DNA of 20,000 nucleotides from Glandiceps talaboti (GCF_964340395.1 NC_135549.1:21827342-21847341), one strand, 5' to 3'; positions 1 through 18,586 are shown, counted from the first letter of the stretch. A program made the numbers and translations. Notes: generated from the sequence alone by a model not told the origin.

Positions 1-1924
1 AAGTATGATGCCCAAGTGGACGTCCCGATCAAATGTGGCGGAGTTTGTATGGCGGGACTTTGAAATCAGTCGGAACTGGAAAAGTTCCGGTTTCGACACT
101 TCTTGTGATCGTACCAGCGATTACTATCGTCAAAAAGATGTAAAATGAGTATATATTCGATCGATTGCTAATATTTGATAGCTTTGTAATTCTTTTGTTA
201 TTGGTGCGAAAGTATTTTGTTTTCGCACTCGCTATAGGCCGGTTACTACATTGCTTTTCGTACGACGGTGTTGAGCGAAACGCGTGCACCGTCTGCAACC
301 AGGACTGTGATCCATGGTACAACATCTGAGCACAGACAAGGAACACAGTTTCTTGTCTATGATCTGAGGTAAAACTACTGACCATAATCGGATTGAGAGG
401 TGTAAACTAGTTCTAGCAAGATGCTTAGTTTAGACAAACAAGTTTTATTTACACATAGCCCCAAAGCGTAGGCTGGTGGCGTTATTCACCATATGTACAG
501 GTCCGTGAAGATGCTAAAAGGGTGTTACTGTTAGCATCGGAAACATGTAATTATTCATCTGACGGAAGTGTTTTTCTACTCTGCCAACGTAACATTGCTT
601 GATATCCCGTAATTGTATCAAGATGTTGTTTGTTCTGCTGGGAAAATATGTCGCCATTACAACGCTGAAGCTCAGGCTTTTTATTAGCAGCCTGAATGTC
701 TGTAAAACCAGTGCATTTATCGTATGAAGATTTTAGAACACGGATGAATGAATTTATAGGTTGGTTGGCTGTGATTTATCTTCATCTTTTTGTTAAAGTA
801 TCTGTATGTTTTAAGGACTTGAGTAAATACACATTTTATATGAGATTGCATTGGTTGTCTCAAAACGCTCATGTGGGGGTGGGGAACAGGGATGTCATAT
901 CACGATTCTTCAGCTCTAATCAGGCTATAAACGTGCCCATTTCTAACACCTGAAGCCAAGAGTCCTGCTTCGCAATAGAATTGTTTAGTATGAAAAGAAC
1001 TTCAAACTAATGGGCCTCATATTAACACAACCGATTCATGCCTCGGAGTCCCTTTCATTCATACGTCGAAAAAAAGAGGTTGCGGCTTGTAAGACTGATA
1101 TAATTGTGTTCATGCTAGCTTCAACAAAATGTTAGTATCCCAGATCAGCTAAGTACTACATTATCATATCTCCTTGCCGAAGGGAACTGCAGTCACACGA
1201 ATTCTTAGTATGAAACCTAATTATGTGTGTGGGTGGGAGACGTCATGTTGTCTTTGTTCAGTACTACATCTATTATCTTTGGATTGTATGAGATGGGTGA
1301 AGACAGTCAATTCAAAAAAGTTGTCAATACCTATTGATAATAAAGATAATTTCAAACGCACTCGACAGAAGAAATTTACTCTGTGACCGCTTCGGTTTTT
1401 CTTTGAACACATATTAGTAAGAATGACACAGGTACCTCAGATTTGTCGTCGTTATTTGATTGGACACATTGACTGATTTGGTGTACATTTAAAGAGTAGA
1501 ACGAAGTGTCACGTACGCTTGTAATGGGGTCTTCAGTATCGCAAGGGGGGGGGGTGCTGGGGAAATCAGGAGGTGCTATGTATATTTTACAATTTGGTTA
1601 TCTGGAGGACTGTGTTTTATAAATTGGAATTAGGAAAGGTTATATTTTACTTGACTTATTGTTTTATCTAACTAAAGTTTGCAATGTTTTGCTATTTTGA
1701 TATGACCCCCACCTATGCAACCGTTTCCACATCCCACCACTGCTAACGTTGTACCCAAATATCAGTACACACCCTCAGTCAAATTGCTGCTGACATCCAT
1801 GTAATCAATGAATGACTTGTTAAATGTGGTGTGTGGAGAGGAGTAGAGTAGTTCTCATCGGAGGAGAGTGTGGTAAGATATTAGGAATGTTGATTCTCGA
1901 CAATGCTAGTGGTGCACTCATTTA
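1..1924. other. no gene recognised
   Basis: Both strands were read. Short open frames occur (for example 29-385 on minus, 118 codons), but their text has no recognisable domain, they lack convincing splice context, and base composition does not change. A ten-base G run lies at about 1544-1553, and a small inverted repeat CGGAACT/AGTTCCG at 71-89. Confidence 0.6.
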
Positions 1925-1998
1925 GTGTTTGTTAGTTCGGGCCTTGGCTTTGCCTCAAAAACCACTAATCTGAGGCTATGCCGATTAGACCTAAACAC
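1925..1998. repeat. imperfect long hairpin
   Basis: The left arm GTGTTT...TTCGG...GCCTCA (1925-1957) is matched by an inverted right arm TGAGGC...CCGATTAG...AAACAC (1971-1998). The stem carries mismatches and a bulge of about five bases, with a loop near AAAACCACTAATC. It may be a small palindromic repeat or the end of a decayed transposon. Confidence 0.5.
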
Positions 1999-2788
1999 AG
2001 AAATTGATTATTGCAGTGCCTTCCTACAAAAAAAATACACAAAAATTAAAATAACGTAATAAAGAAAACAATCTTTATTTTTACTCGATAGCCCCAATAG
2101 GGACAACGCCTCTTTGCATGAAGGGTGGAGTCAAATTATTTTTAAATTATCATTGTGTTGGCAGCGTTGGAATTGAGTTAATACATTCTGGGACTGGTAT
2201 CCCTTGCACTTCTGACAGCATGTTAACCCATGTTTTTTGAAGTATTTGAATGGGGGAGGGGGTGTTCTAAAGTAAGTAAATTGAGGGAAAGCCACTTTCA
2301 GAAAACGGAATCAGGAGAAGGTCACATTTTGTCTGGATGGAAAGTCGGGATTGTGCATTTGGTCATCAAACAAAATGTCAGACAGATTTGTAATGGTTGA
2401 TAGTTTGCAACAGGTACAACTGAATCGTCAACAAATTCTATACCAGGCGATGTTCAGTCATACATCTTGGAATATGATGATATCATATATTTACTTAGAA
2501 ATATTTTAGAATCGCCTGTTAGAGTGAAATTGTGAATAAAAGAAAGAATCACACAGGTGAAAGAAGAATAGAACCGTGTCGCAAAGCCTATCTCTATCTC
2601 TCACACAAACTATGATCACATAGTATGTTAACTAGATAACTCCATTGATTGCCACCCAACTTTTTGTACGTCTCTCTGCGTACATGGGATCTTACGCACT
2701 TAGGAAGATTTGGAAGTAACTCGTATTGAGATCACATAATCAACTTGCCAGAATCACAGCTCACCACTGACCGCCGAATAACTGTATG

Positions 2789-2846
<58 letters not shown>

Positions 2847-3549
2847 ATGTATGTATGTATGTATGTATGTATGTATGTACAAGTAGTTCTATCGTGTGAG
2901 ACTAATTCCTGACTTATCAAATCCGGAAGGAAATCCCTTGCCTCAATAGACAGAGTGAATAATCATTCATTTTACATTGATATATCAACACAGAACGCAA
3001 AAATGTGGTAACCGAAACACCAAATTGAAAAACTCTATTTCACCTTCAGTATTGTAGCAGTGCTCCACTGTTACCTCATATGGGACTAAGCAGACTTGCA
3101 TATGTATTAGATGGACAGTACATATTCATACTCCTGAGTGCTGATTACCTTATAAAACAATCTAGAATATTTATTGTTCATTTAATACATATGTATGCCT
3201 GCTAAATCCCATAATGCAACAGATGACACTGATAGAACAGTAGCAGTTTCAATTTGGTGGGTTTTTGGCAATCGCGCAAAATTTATGTCATCTGAAATCA
3301 TAAATTGACTCTTCAGAATGAAAAGGGTTTTTTTTAAATACATTAATTTCCTGGCGTGGCCTTTCCCTCTTTAAGTTGACCTTGTAGGAAGTAGTTAGAA
3401 AGTGTGACCACTTTATTAAAAGAATAATGATTTTTACATAGTAGAATAAAAATGTGCAAGGGAGAGTACAAATGGATAGGTATTCAAATGGAAATTCATC
3501 TGTGTTGGTAAACCATAGTATTCAATTTGAACTTTTGGTCCAAACACAA
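1999..3549. other. no gene recognised apart from one microsatellite
   Basis: AT-rich sequence with stops in all frames. The only structure seen is the GT/GTAT tract. The end of the region may include the distal 3' tail of the Penelope-like element. Confidence 0.6.
2792..2879. repeat. (GT)n-(GTAT)n compound microsatellite
   Basis: A run of about 20 GT units passes directly into about 12 GTAT units. The antisense open frame (YIHT/THTH text) is an artefact. Confidence 0.97.
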
Positions 3550-4526
3550 CTAGAAAATTTACCTGAAATTTTCGACTGTACACTTCAGTCTTTGTCAACA
3601 GATTGACCCACTATTCAGCACACGTGACCTTACAGGACACGTGAGCCTAATAAGGGGTCAAAGGTGCCTGGAAGTTTGTATCGTCCCCCGTCTCTGTTTA
3701 GTGATGGTTTGAGTGCTCGGATGTAAATAGCTTCTTTCACTCCCCGTTCAAAATATCTGGTTTCAGTGTCCAGTATCTTCACTTCATTTATGTTAACCGA
3801 GTGACCGGGTGATTCAATGTGGATGTGTTGGGAGACCTCTGATGTGCTGGAACTAGGTCTTCTGTGTTCCAAAAATCTGGTCTTGAGTGATCTCTCAGTT
3901 TCCCCTATATATGAATCTTTGCATTGGCCTGTGTTGGTCTGGCCCTGGCAAGGAATTTGGTACACTACTCCACATACATGTTCCTTTTTAGTCTTGTCCT
4001 TTGGAGACACCAATAATTGCCGCAAGGTTTTAGTGGGCTTAATGCAGGTGTTAATACCGTAAGCAGTAAAGATTCTTTTTAGTGCCTCTGAAGTGTCCTT
4101 GATGTAAGGTAGGACCACTAAACCCTTACTTGGTTGTTCCTTCTTACGGATGGTCTTTGACTTTTGAGGCTGGATGACTGTGGCTTTATCTACTGCCCAC
4201 TTTGGGTATCCACACCTATACAGTGCCTGGTTGATGTGAGTCTTTTCTTCTTCACGATCTGAGTTGTAGGTAATCACCGTATCTGCTCTGTGATGAAGCG
4301 TCCGGATCACACCTAGTTTGTGCTGTAAAGGGTGGTTAGAGTAAAAATTGAGGTACTGGTCTGTATGGGTGGGTTTGCGGTAGATTTTAGTTTTTAAAGA
4401 GCCATCATCCTGAATAACTGTGGTCGTATCTAGGAAAGCCAGAGACCTATCCTGTTCTTCCTCGGTGGTAAACTTGATGTCTGGGTCAAGACTGTTAAGA
4501 TGGTCAGTGAATTCTCTCTCTTTTCA
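3550..4526 (-). mobile_element. Penelope-like retroelement relic (3' part)
   Basis: The relic consists of the coding remnant at 3630-4523 and a short 3' tail down to about 3550 or slightly beyond. The 5' boundary lies near 4526, where the frame ends and the sequence turns into unrelated AT-rich DNA; 5' truncation is usual for these elements. The tail carries two adjacent hairpins (see findings). The 3' boundary could not be fixed because no target-site duplication was evident by eye. Confidence 0.75.
3630..4523 (-). pseudogene. 5'-truncated Penelope-like element: RT thumb plus GIY-YIG endonuclease
   Basis: An open frame of 297 codons runs from an upstream TGA (4526-4524) to TAA at 3632-3630. 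The N-terminal part reads HLNSLDPDIKFTTEEEQ, FLDTTT and KIYRKPTHTDQYLNF, followed by SNHPLQHKLGVIRTLHHRA. This is the distal palm and thumb of Penelope-like reverse transcriptases; the catalytic YXDD part is missing. A linker with CGYPKWAVDKA and LPYIKDTSEALKRIF leads to a GIY-YIG nuclease: GVVYQIPC, SYIGETERSLKTRFLEHRR, a SQHIHIESPGH histidine pair and the closing SLNRDGG. The Cys/His set fits the zinc-finger-like insertion known in some of these nucleases. In Penelope-like elements the nuclease nicks target DNA to prime reverse transcription. The nuclease domain looks intact and has no stops, so the insertion may be fairly young. There is no start codon of its own; the first ATG is internal (4310). 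Confidence 0.88.
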
Positions 4527-4831
4527 CCCCTCGGTAATATAAAAATAAATATTACGTCGAATTCATGTCTTCATCTTTATATTATTATCGTAATAGTATC
4601 ATTTCCTCGTTTATTTGCAAATAAAATTGTTATTTGACAAAGACGAAAATATGATAAAAAAATTCTTGCCTAATACTGGCTTTAACATTCTGATTTACAT
4701 ATGTGATAGCTAGCTATTTGGTTTGCAATAAGAAACCAATTTAAAATTTGCATATAGGAGGCAATATTTCTATCACTGAAAAAAACAATGTTCCAGGGTA
4801 AGCTTATTTACTTCAACAAAGTGTCCCAATG

Positions 4832-4856
4832 AAAAAAAAAAAAAAAAAAAAAAAAA
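4832..4856. repeat. poly(A) tract
   Basis: A run of 25 A. It may be a retroposon tail, but nothing recognisable precedes it on the plus strand. Confidence 0.9.
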
Positions 4857-5565
4857 TTTAAAACAATATTAAACAATACCAAGGCTTGTGTATTGTAGTG
4901 GTGTGGGTGTACACGTACAGTTATTTACATGATGTGTTCTGTGCCTGTCCATAATTTGTACATTCTCGTGCGAAACAATACAGTGAAATATCCAGAAATG
5001 TAAAACAGAGTAGAATGCTAATTATTTAGTACTACTAGTAAATAGTTAACAATGTACTGCGTTGCAATGCACTCCGTTAAACGTAATTTCAATTACTTGC
5101 AACGAGGATGGAGTACATTTACGTAACTGGAGGACATTTCAACTTGGATGGAGTACATGTTTATTTGACAAGGATCAAATGCATTGATTATAACAACCCT
5201 CTCATATGAACAGATAGAGATCACTTGTTCATGTTAGTCAAACTAAATGTGATTGATGTACAATGTATGAATTTTACAATCACTAATTTTTTTTTAAAGT
5301 CCTGAAAGTCCAGAAATACCATTAACTTCCCGATGACTATTCAGTATATTATACAGTCTGGAAATTGTGTTTAGGCCAATTGCACACATCTAACAATACG
5401 AATACGTCTCTAGCCTTGCTCACTTGCTTTCACTAGATGGATGGCATAGTATTATACCTGTAAATATAGATATAAATATTGACTATTTCGGTAGGTAAAT
5501 GTAAATATTTCCATGAATGGTTAAAGGAGAATATTACGCGACGAATTTTAAGGTATTTTTTGCAG

Positions 5566-5836
5566 ACGTTTGGTTCTGGCGAGACATTTTTTAATGATTT
5601 TACATCACATTCCGCACGATTGATAAGAAACACCGAGTAGAGACTTGCTTCTCATTCATTTTTCAGTGTATGACTTCGCCATGGGCACGTAAGATGCGTC
5701 ATGGGAGTGAACAGATGATGGATAATACAATAGCAGAACATAGGTATCCATGGTTCCTAATTTACTACCTATCAAATAAAATCGCACATAATGTGTGTGA
5801 TGTAAAATCACGAAACGACTCTCAAGAACCAAACGT
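5566..5836. repeat. diverged inverted repeat pair
   Basis: The right arm (5797-5836, plus) and left arm (5566-5611, read on minus) share GTGATGTAAAATCA and, after 14-17 bases, AGAACCAAACGT. They flank about 185 bases. Both arms read as similar short peptides (CDVKS...EPNV), but neither is a recognisable gene. Confidence 0.55.
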
Positions 5837-6837
5837 TTACGGAGATGTCTTTATTTCAAGCAGTGCCCCCCCCCCCTGCGATGTACACATGGCGATACGC
5901 ATTACAGATAAAATTTTCAACTATACATGCATGTGCGCTTTAACATTTTGTATAAAATGACAGACTATATGGATTGACTTACTGAATGGAATAAGTGTAA
6001 TAAATGACATTGTGATTGTCTTGTTCAATATCTGCGACAGAAAAAAATTCATTCCATTTCATTCCAAAGTATTCATATTCGTTCAAACAATTCAATAAAG
6101 CAAGTATTTTTCTAAACTAGAGTCGTTCTCATAACATATTTTGTCAAGTATACGCTCAGTTGATTGCACAAAATATAAAACACTTTAAAATTACGAATTG
6201 TGAAAATTCTGAGATATAGTCAATATTCAAAAACGTTATTACTAAATCAACATACTACCAAATCAGAAAGAGTATAATTATATTAATTTCAATTTTGTGG
6301 CACGTGGATTTTAACATCTCACATAACTTTCCTTGTTACGAATTACACAAATAAAATAGTACAAACCCCGATAGTTTGCTTGTTTTCTTCGACAGTGGTG
6401 TTGATTTGCATTCAGAGAGAGATCGAATGTATCATTTTATATGCTTGGTGCATTACTTTGTTTTATGCAATTTGTAAAAAAAAACCTCTGAGACATACAA
6501 AAAACATCATGCTGACTAATTGAAACCCATAGTCTTTCTGGTTTGGTAGTAAGTTTGCAACGAACTTGTATTTGTTTTGGACACAATAATAATTTTTTTT
6601 TTAAACATTCTATGTTATTTACAATATTACCCTGAAAGACTTCCCACGTCAGAACCTCTGAATATATACTCCGAATATAACTTTGTCAAATTAATTATGC
6701 ACCTTGTTAACTTCATGAGCAATACATTTTGATTACGTCATTATTATTTTTCGTTTGTTTCTTTGTTAATTTTGCGTCCCTTTCTCAACCAAAATCTGCA
6801 AACAGATTCTACGTTGAACAGCTTTGACTGAGTTTGG

Positions 6838-6843
6838 TTTAAT
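6838..6843 (-). promoter_or_regulatory. possible SSUH2 polyadenylation signal (ATTAAA)
   Basis: ATTAAA on the minus strand lies about 335 bases past the stop codon. It would give a modest 3' UTR covering about 6820-7176. I saw no AATAAA on this strand between here and the stop codon. In AT-rich sequence such a hexamer can occur by chance. Confidence 0.25.
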
Positions 6844-7176
6844 GTGATTTACAACGACATATAGTCTTCAAACTGTACAACACATCAGAGAAGAGACACG
6901 GCGAATCATTTACCTGTACTTTATATACAGTAAACTGAAAATTAAATGCACAACCGCACGTCACCTCGGATTTTACAGTCGGCTGTTACCAAGAAAAAAT
7001 CCCACCAACAAAAACAACTACCAGCTTGACATGTCTGGAGTTACAGGGTACCATTTGCATTGGTGGAGATATATTAAGTTATGTAGCTTATCAAGAACCA
7101 AGATAATTTGTAACACTGAGGTCAGACAGTTTACTTCGCTGTAACAGTTCATTGAGCAGGGTTGTAAAGTTGATGG

Positions 7177-14451
<7,275 letters not shown>

Positions 14452-14831
14452 AATTGCTGTGGAATCGAGTTCGTCCGCTGCCTGGAGATCTTTGCTAGAA
14501 TTTACCCTACTTTCCCTTCAAAAGACGAGGAATTCCTGTTGTCAACGTAGTATCGTATGTAATGGTTCGCAACCAACTAGGAACGAATTAATAGGGATGC
14601 AAGGTTAATATGGAGGGTTAGATGACTAGGTTAAACTAACATTAAATGCAATATTACATGTAAAATGATGATGGTGTTGGTGGGTGTTATATTATTTAAA
14701 CAACCTTCATATTAGTGGTTACACCTGGATATGAATTTATTATATGGATAGACAGGGGGTAACGAAAGAGATACCAAAGAAACTGATTACAATAAAACAT
14801 TAAAATTTAGAACACACGCACTCGTACACAC
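14452..14831. other. SSUH2 5' flank
   Basis: This should contain the 5' UTR, the promoter or an upstream non-coding exon. An in-frame TGA lies about 70 bases above the ATG. I see no convincing TATA box, initiator or CpG-rich block. Confidence 0.5.
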
Positions 14832-14925
14832 GTACGTACATACATACACACACTCATACATACACTCATACATACATACATACATACATACATACATACA
14901 TACATACATACATACATACATACAT

Positions 14926-14964
<39 letters not shown>

Positions 14965-15123
14965 CATACATACATACATACATACATACATACATACATA
15001 CATACATACATACATACATACATGTACATACATACATACATACATACATACATACATACATACATACATACATACATACATACATACATACATACATACA
15101 TACATACATACATACATACATAC
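14832..15123. repeat. (ACAT)n / (CA)n microsatellite upstream of SSUH2
   Basis: A nearly pure ACAT array is split by a CA tract at about 14941-14966 and one CATGTACAT variant near 15022. It lies about 380 bases upstream of the SSUH2 start codon. The minus strand is open as MYVC text. Confidence 0.97.
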
Positions 15124-15825
15124 GTCTAAGTATTACAGGCTGCAACCATAGCCTCTACATATCATAAGGACACACATTGTGTACGTAAATACAACGTTTC
15201 CTGTAAAAGTTATTTTTACGTTTAAAATTGCCAGTCAAAACACACGTAGTTCAACTTTCGATCAGTCCTTTCCTATCAAGGAAGTAAGCTCTTGATAAAC
15301 TAACTTGGCCCTAACTCTGAATAATAGCAGTTGGTATGGTGTTTTTTACAACAGATTTGTAACGATGACAAGTCTCCTTCTTCACAGCTGAAAGGAAGTT
15401 TTACAAACTTTAGGTCTCAAAGATTAATTGGGGAAATTGGTTTGAAGAAAGTAGGTCACTTCAGGTGTATGGTTGGCGGTAATAAAAAATACAATGAAAA
15501 AAACGCGACGTGACAATAATACAAAGAACACTATTCAAGCAAAAAACAAATGTAAATGCAATGCTTATAGACTTAGTGAATAAATAGAAGCCTACGTCAC
15601 TACGCTGGTTTATATCAGACTAATCATTGTTCACAGCAAATCGAGTCTGAATTACACTCATTTTTTTATTTACATGTGGTGAGAATCAAAGATGTACCCA
15701 TAACCGTATTCTGGAATCGAAACAAACTTCTTAGTAACGTCAAATAAAAACGTGTTTCGGATAACTATACCGAGCCTAGTTTAAGCCGACGACCCCAAAC
15801 AGTTTTTATATACACGAAGGTAAAA
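15124..15825. other. no gene recognised
   Basis: Unique-looking AT-rich sequence. A 60-codon plus-strand frame at 15331-15513 has no recognisable features. Confidence 0.6.
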
Positions 15826-15968
15826 TTGGTGAGAATTTAATTCCATTTCCGCGTACATTTAAACATGTGTTACATTGGCAAGAATTAGTTCTATTTCCGC
15901 GTAAATTTAAACATGTCTTACATTGGCAAGAACTACTTCTATTTCCATTTAAATTTTCTTGCCAGTGT
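15826..15968. repeat. three tandem copies of a 49-base repeat ending in a hairpin
   Basis: Units start at 15826, 15875 and 15923 (periods 49 and 48) with the core TTGG-AAGAA...CTATTTCCGCGTA-ATTTAAACATGT-TTACA. The last unit is truncated. Its ACATTGGCAAGAA pairs with TTCTTGCCAGTGT at 15956-15968 with one mismatch. Confidence 0.85.
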
Positions 15969-16023
15969 CATTTTTAGCACAACTGAACTGATAAGGTTCA
16001 TTAGTGCTATAGGCATGGCAAAG

Positions 16024-16056
16024 TGTCTGTCTGTCTGTCTGTCTGTCTGTGTGTGT

Positions 16057-16092
<36 letters not shown>
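16024..16092. repeat. (GTCT)n-(GT)n tract
   Basis: Six GTCT units pass into GT repeats, immediately before the 146-base tandem repeats, and probably belong to the same element. Confidence 0.95.
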
Positions 16093-16093
<1 letters not shown>

Positions 16094-16095
<2 letters not shown>

Positions 16096-16680
16096 CAACT
16101 TAAAGTCAAAAACTGCTGGACCGATTGCTTTGATATTTGGTGGTCATGTTACTTCCGGTGTCTAGTTGGGAAATTGTTCAAATGAAAGTGATTGCATCAG
16201 GGATGTGGGTTTTGGGTCAAAAAATGTGATTTTTGGTCAAAAAACTTAAACTCAGAAACTACTGGGCAGATTGGTGCGAAATTTGGTGGGAACATTCTTT
16301 AGGGGGTGTAAAGTAAGATTTGTTCATGACATGATGATTCCATCAGTGATATGCAAATTAGGGCTGAAAATGTGTCTTTTTGGTTAAAAATCTATAATTC
16401 CAAAACCACTGAGCAGATTGGGCTGAAATTTAATGGAAATGCATTTAGGGATGTATGGACGAAGATATGTTAAGCATACCATGATTCCATGAGTGATATG
16501 GAATTAAGGTGTAAAAATGTGAATTTTGGTCAAAAACTTATATCTCAAAAAATACTAAGTGAATGAGTTTGAAACTTGGTGAGATGTTTCTAGAAGTGTT
16601 ATTCTTTGTCATTGCTTTTCCTCAAAAATCTTCAACTCTGAAATTACCCAGTAGATTGAGCTTAACTTTGTTGAGAATGT
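16094..16680 (+). repeat. about five decayed tandem copies of a 146-base repeat
   Basis: Each copy starts with an AACTTA-A-CTCA-AAACTACTGG-CAGATTG-TGAAATTTGGTGG-like block (about 16098, 16245, 16389, 16537, 16629). It is followed by TGATTCCATCAGTGATATG and AAATGTG-TTTTGGTCAAAAA in the complete copies. The first four are spaced 144-148 bases; the fifth has lost about 55 bases. Copies are clearly related but much diverged. No coding potential is evident. Confidence 0.8.
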
Positions 16681-17734
16681 GTAGATTTGTCCTCATTAAT
16701 AGCTGACACAGTGAGAACAGTACATTGTTAATTAACTATAATGTTTACTTTACTATTTCCTCTGGTGGTAAAGCCTGTAGCATGGCCAGTTTGGTTTATG
16801 ACTGGATTATGTAATATATTGTAAGACAGCTGTTTCATCACCTACCCATATAAACTGAATGTAGCTGGCTTTTACAATATTACAATAAGACAACCAAGAA
16901 AGATAAACCTGTTACATTGGTATGACTTGGTTCCAAATTGATTTTAAAAAATAAAGAAGTACAAAACCTTGTAGACACATCCCTTTAAAGTTTGATTAGG
17001 ATGTTGCTATACTTGTCTTGTACACTTCCAACATAGGATGGCTGGATTATGATAATGGAAATTAGGTATGAAAATTTTGTTTTGGTTACAACTTTAAATC
17101 TTCAAAAAATTATATATCTATCATTGCCCTGAACATGAAGTTGTGCAGCAACGCAATATTTGCGCTATTTTTTTCATTTTGTTTTAAAAATCCCATTCCC
17201 AAAGAAACCAGGTCTTTAAAGACCGTAATATAGTCTAGTCTGTATATTGTGTTAGTTTACTTCACACATAACTGTCTTCATGTACTTCTTTTACACCTCA
17301 TCAAACTACACAGTATTGTTACCGATGAGGGTCGAGGCAATTTCTTGAAACAAAAATAAAATAAAATTCTGATCTACCTACCCTGTTTTCTGAAGTCATG
17401 TTATCGGAAACATTTTTTTGGACGGTGAAGCTTCTTTTTGAACTGATTGTTGCGAATACAATAAAACCATCAATAAACTCATGTACACTTTGTCCGATTT
17501 GTGACAACTTACCTAGTATAGGCAGTCGACGTCTCTGTGACAAAAAAAACCTGTCTACTTCTAAGGAAAGTTTTGATGGTTACAATGTGGATTGTTTGGA
17601 AGCAATTTCTTTTTGATTACAACAAATGAAACACATTCACATTTTCTTGGTTTTGAAATGACATGGTTTTGTTATTAGTTAAACGTATGGGTACATTATT
17701 ATCTACACTATATCCAGATTCACGCAATTTCAAG
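16681..17734. other. no gene recognised
   Basis: Overlapping frames of about 73 codons occur on both strands near 17319-17616, with a CTLCPICDN stretch on plus. No family could be assigned and no splice-consistent extension was found. Confidence 0.55.
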
Positions 17735-17846
17735 TGACTGACTGACTGACTGGCTGACTGACTGGCTGGCTGACTGACTGACTGACTGACTGACTGACTG
17801 ACTGACTGACTGACTGCCTGACCGACCGACCGACCGACAGACCGAC
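17735..17846. repeat. (GACT)n-(GACC)n microsatellite
   Basis: GACT units with GGCT variants pass into GACC units. The minus strand reads as SVSQ text without stops. Confidence 0.96.
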
Positions 17847-17935
17847 CGCCAAATAAAAAATGTTTGAAATTCATAATCAGACCGACCCCTGTTTAAGCCG
17901 CCGACGATAATAGCCGCCGACTGACCAACCGGTTG

Positions 17936-18004
17936 AATTGGTTGGTTGGTTGGTTGGTTGGTTGGTTGGTTGGTTGGGTGGTTGGGTGGTTGGGTGGGTG
18001 GTTG
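17936..18004. repeat. (GGTT)n tract
   Basis: About 15 GGTT/GGGT units, preceded by CCAACCGGTTGAATTGG, which could pair with the array itself. Confidence 0.95.
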
Positions 18005-18586
18005 ATTTTTAAATTGATTAATGTTGAAAAGAACGGTAGATCTAGAGAATCACATTATCCAATTCGCTCAAAGATAGCATGAACATTTGGCCGAAAAGGA
18101 GGAAGTGGTTTTTTTATTTGCTTAAACCGAACAAATTAACTTATGGGTCTGTAATACATTGAAAGCACGTAAAATATTCACTTGCTTTTTGTTATTTAAA
18201 GCGGATGCACTCTTAATGCGAAATGGGGAAGTTACAGTATCCCGGATGGTAATTGAATATGCAAATATATCATTATATGATGAGTAACAGTGTATAAGAA
18301 TTACTGATGTAAGAACTGGAGTGTTACGGTCTACTTCCGCCTTCAGAACATACTTCTCTTTCTGAAAGATACTGTCATTCACCCCGGTCATTCACTAGTA
18401 TACAGAAAGAGTACATGGGTGGCAAAGGTTAAACGGTAACATGCAAGTTAAACTCAACACAAGACATGAGATACCGTAACGTGATCTGTTGTATTACATC
18501 ACTAAATGAGTACCCATGACAAGAAAGATGAACCCAGCGTGATTTCTGTGACGCTTTCAATTGATATCGCTACTCACGTGGGACTC

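Larger units (their letters stand above)
4527..7176. other. AT-rich flank and presumed SSUH2 3' UTR
   Basis: No coding region was recognised on either strand. It holds the poly(A) run, two copies of GGATGGAGTACAT at about 5107 and 5148, the inverted repeat near 5566-5836 and a C run at about 5867-5876. The part next to 7177 should be SSUH2 3' UTR. Confidence 0.6.

Noticed and set aside
29-385. 118-codon minus-strand frame as a gene
   Set aside because: No recognisable domain, no supporting splice or polyadenylation context; this length is possible by chance in a 20 kb window.
3817-4062. 81-codon plus-strand frame
   Set aside because: It lies antisense to the Penelope-like nuclease frame, which has clear domain motifs; this one has none.
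14787-15145. Open frames rich in MYVC on the minus strand
   Set aside because: Translation of the ACAT/CA repeat.
17398-17616. 72-codon plus-strand frame with a CTLCPICDN stretch as a zinc-finger gene fragment
   Set aside because: Only one CXXC, no second pair at zinc-finger spacing, and no splice-consistent continuation.
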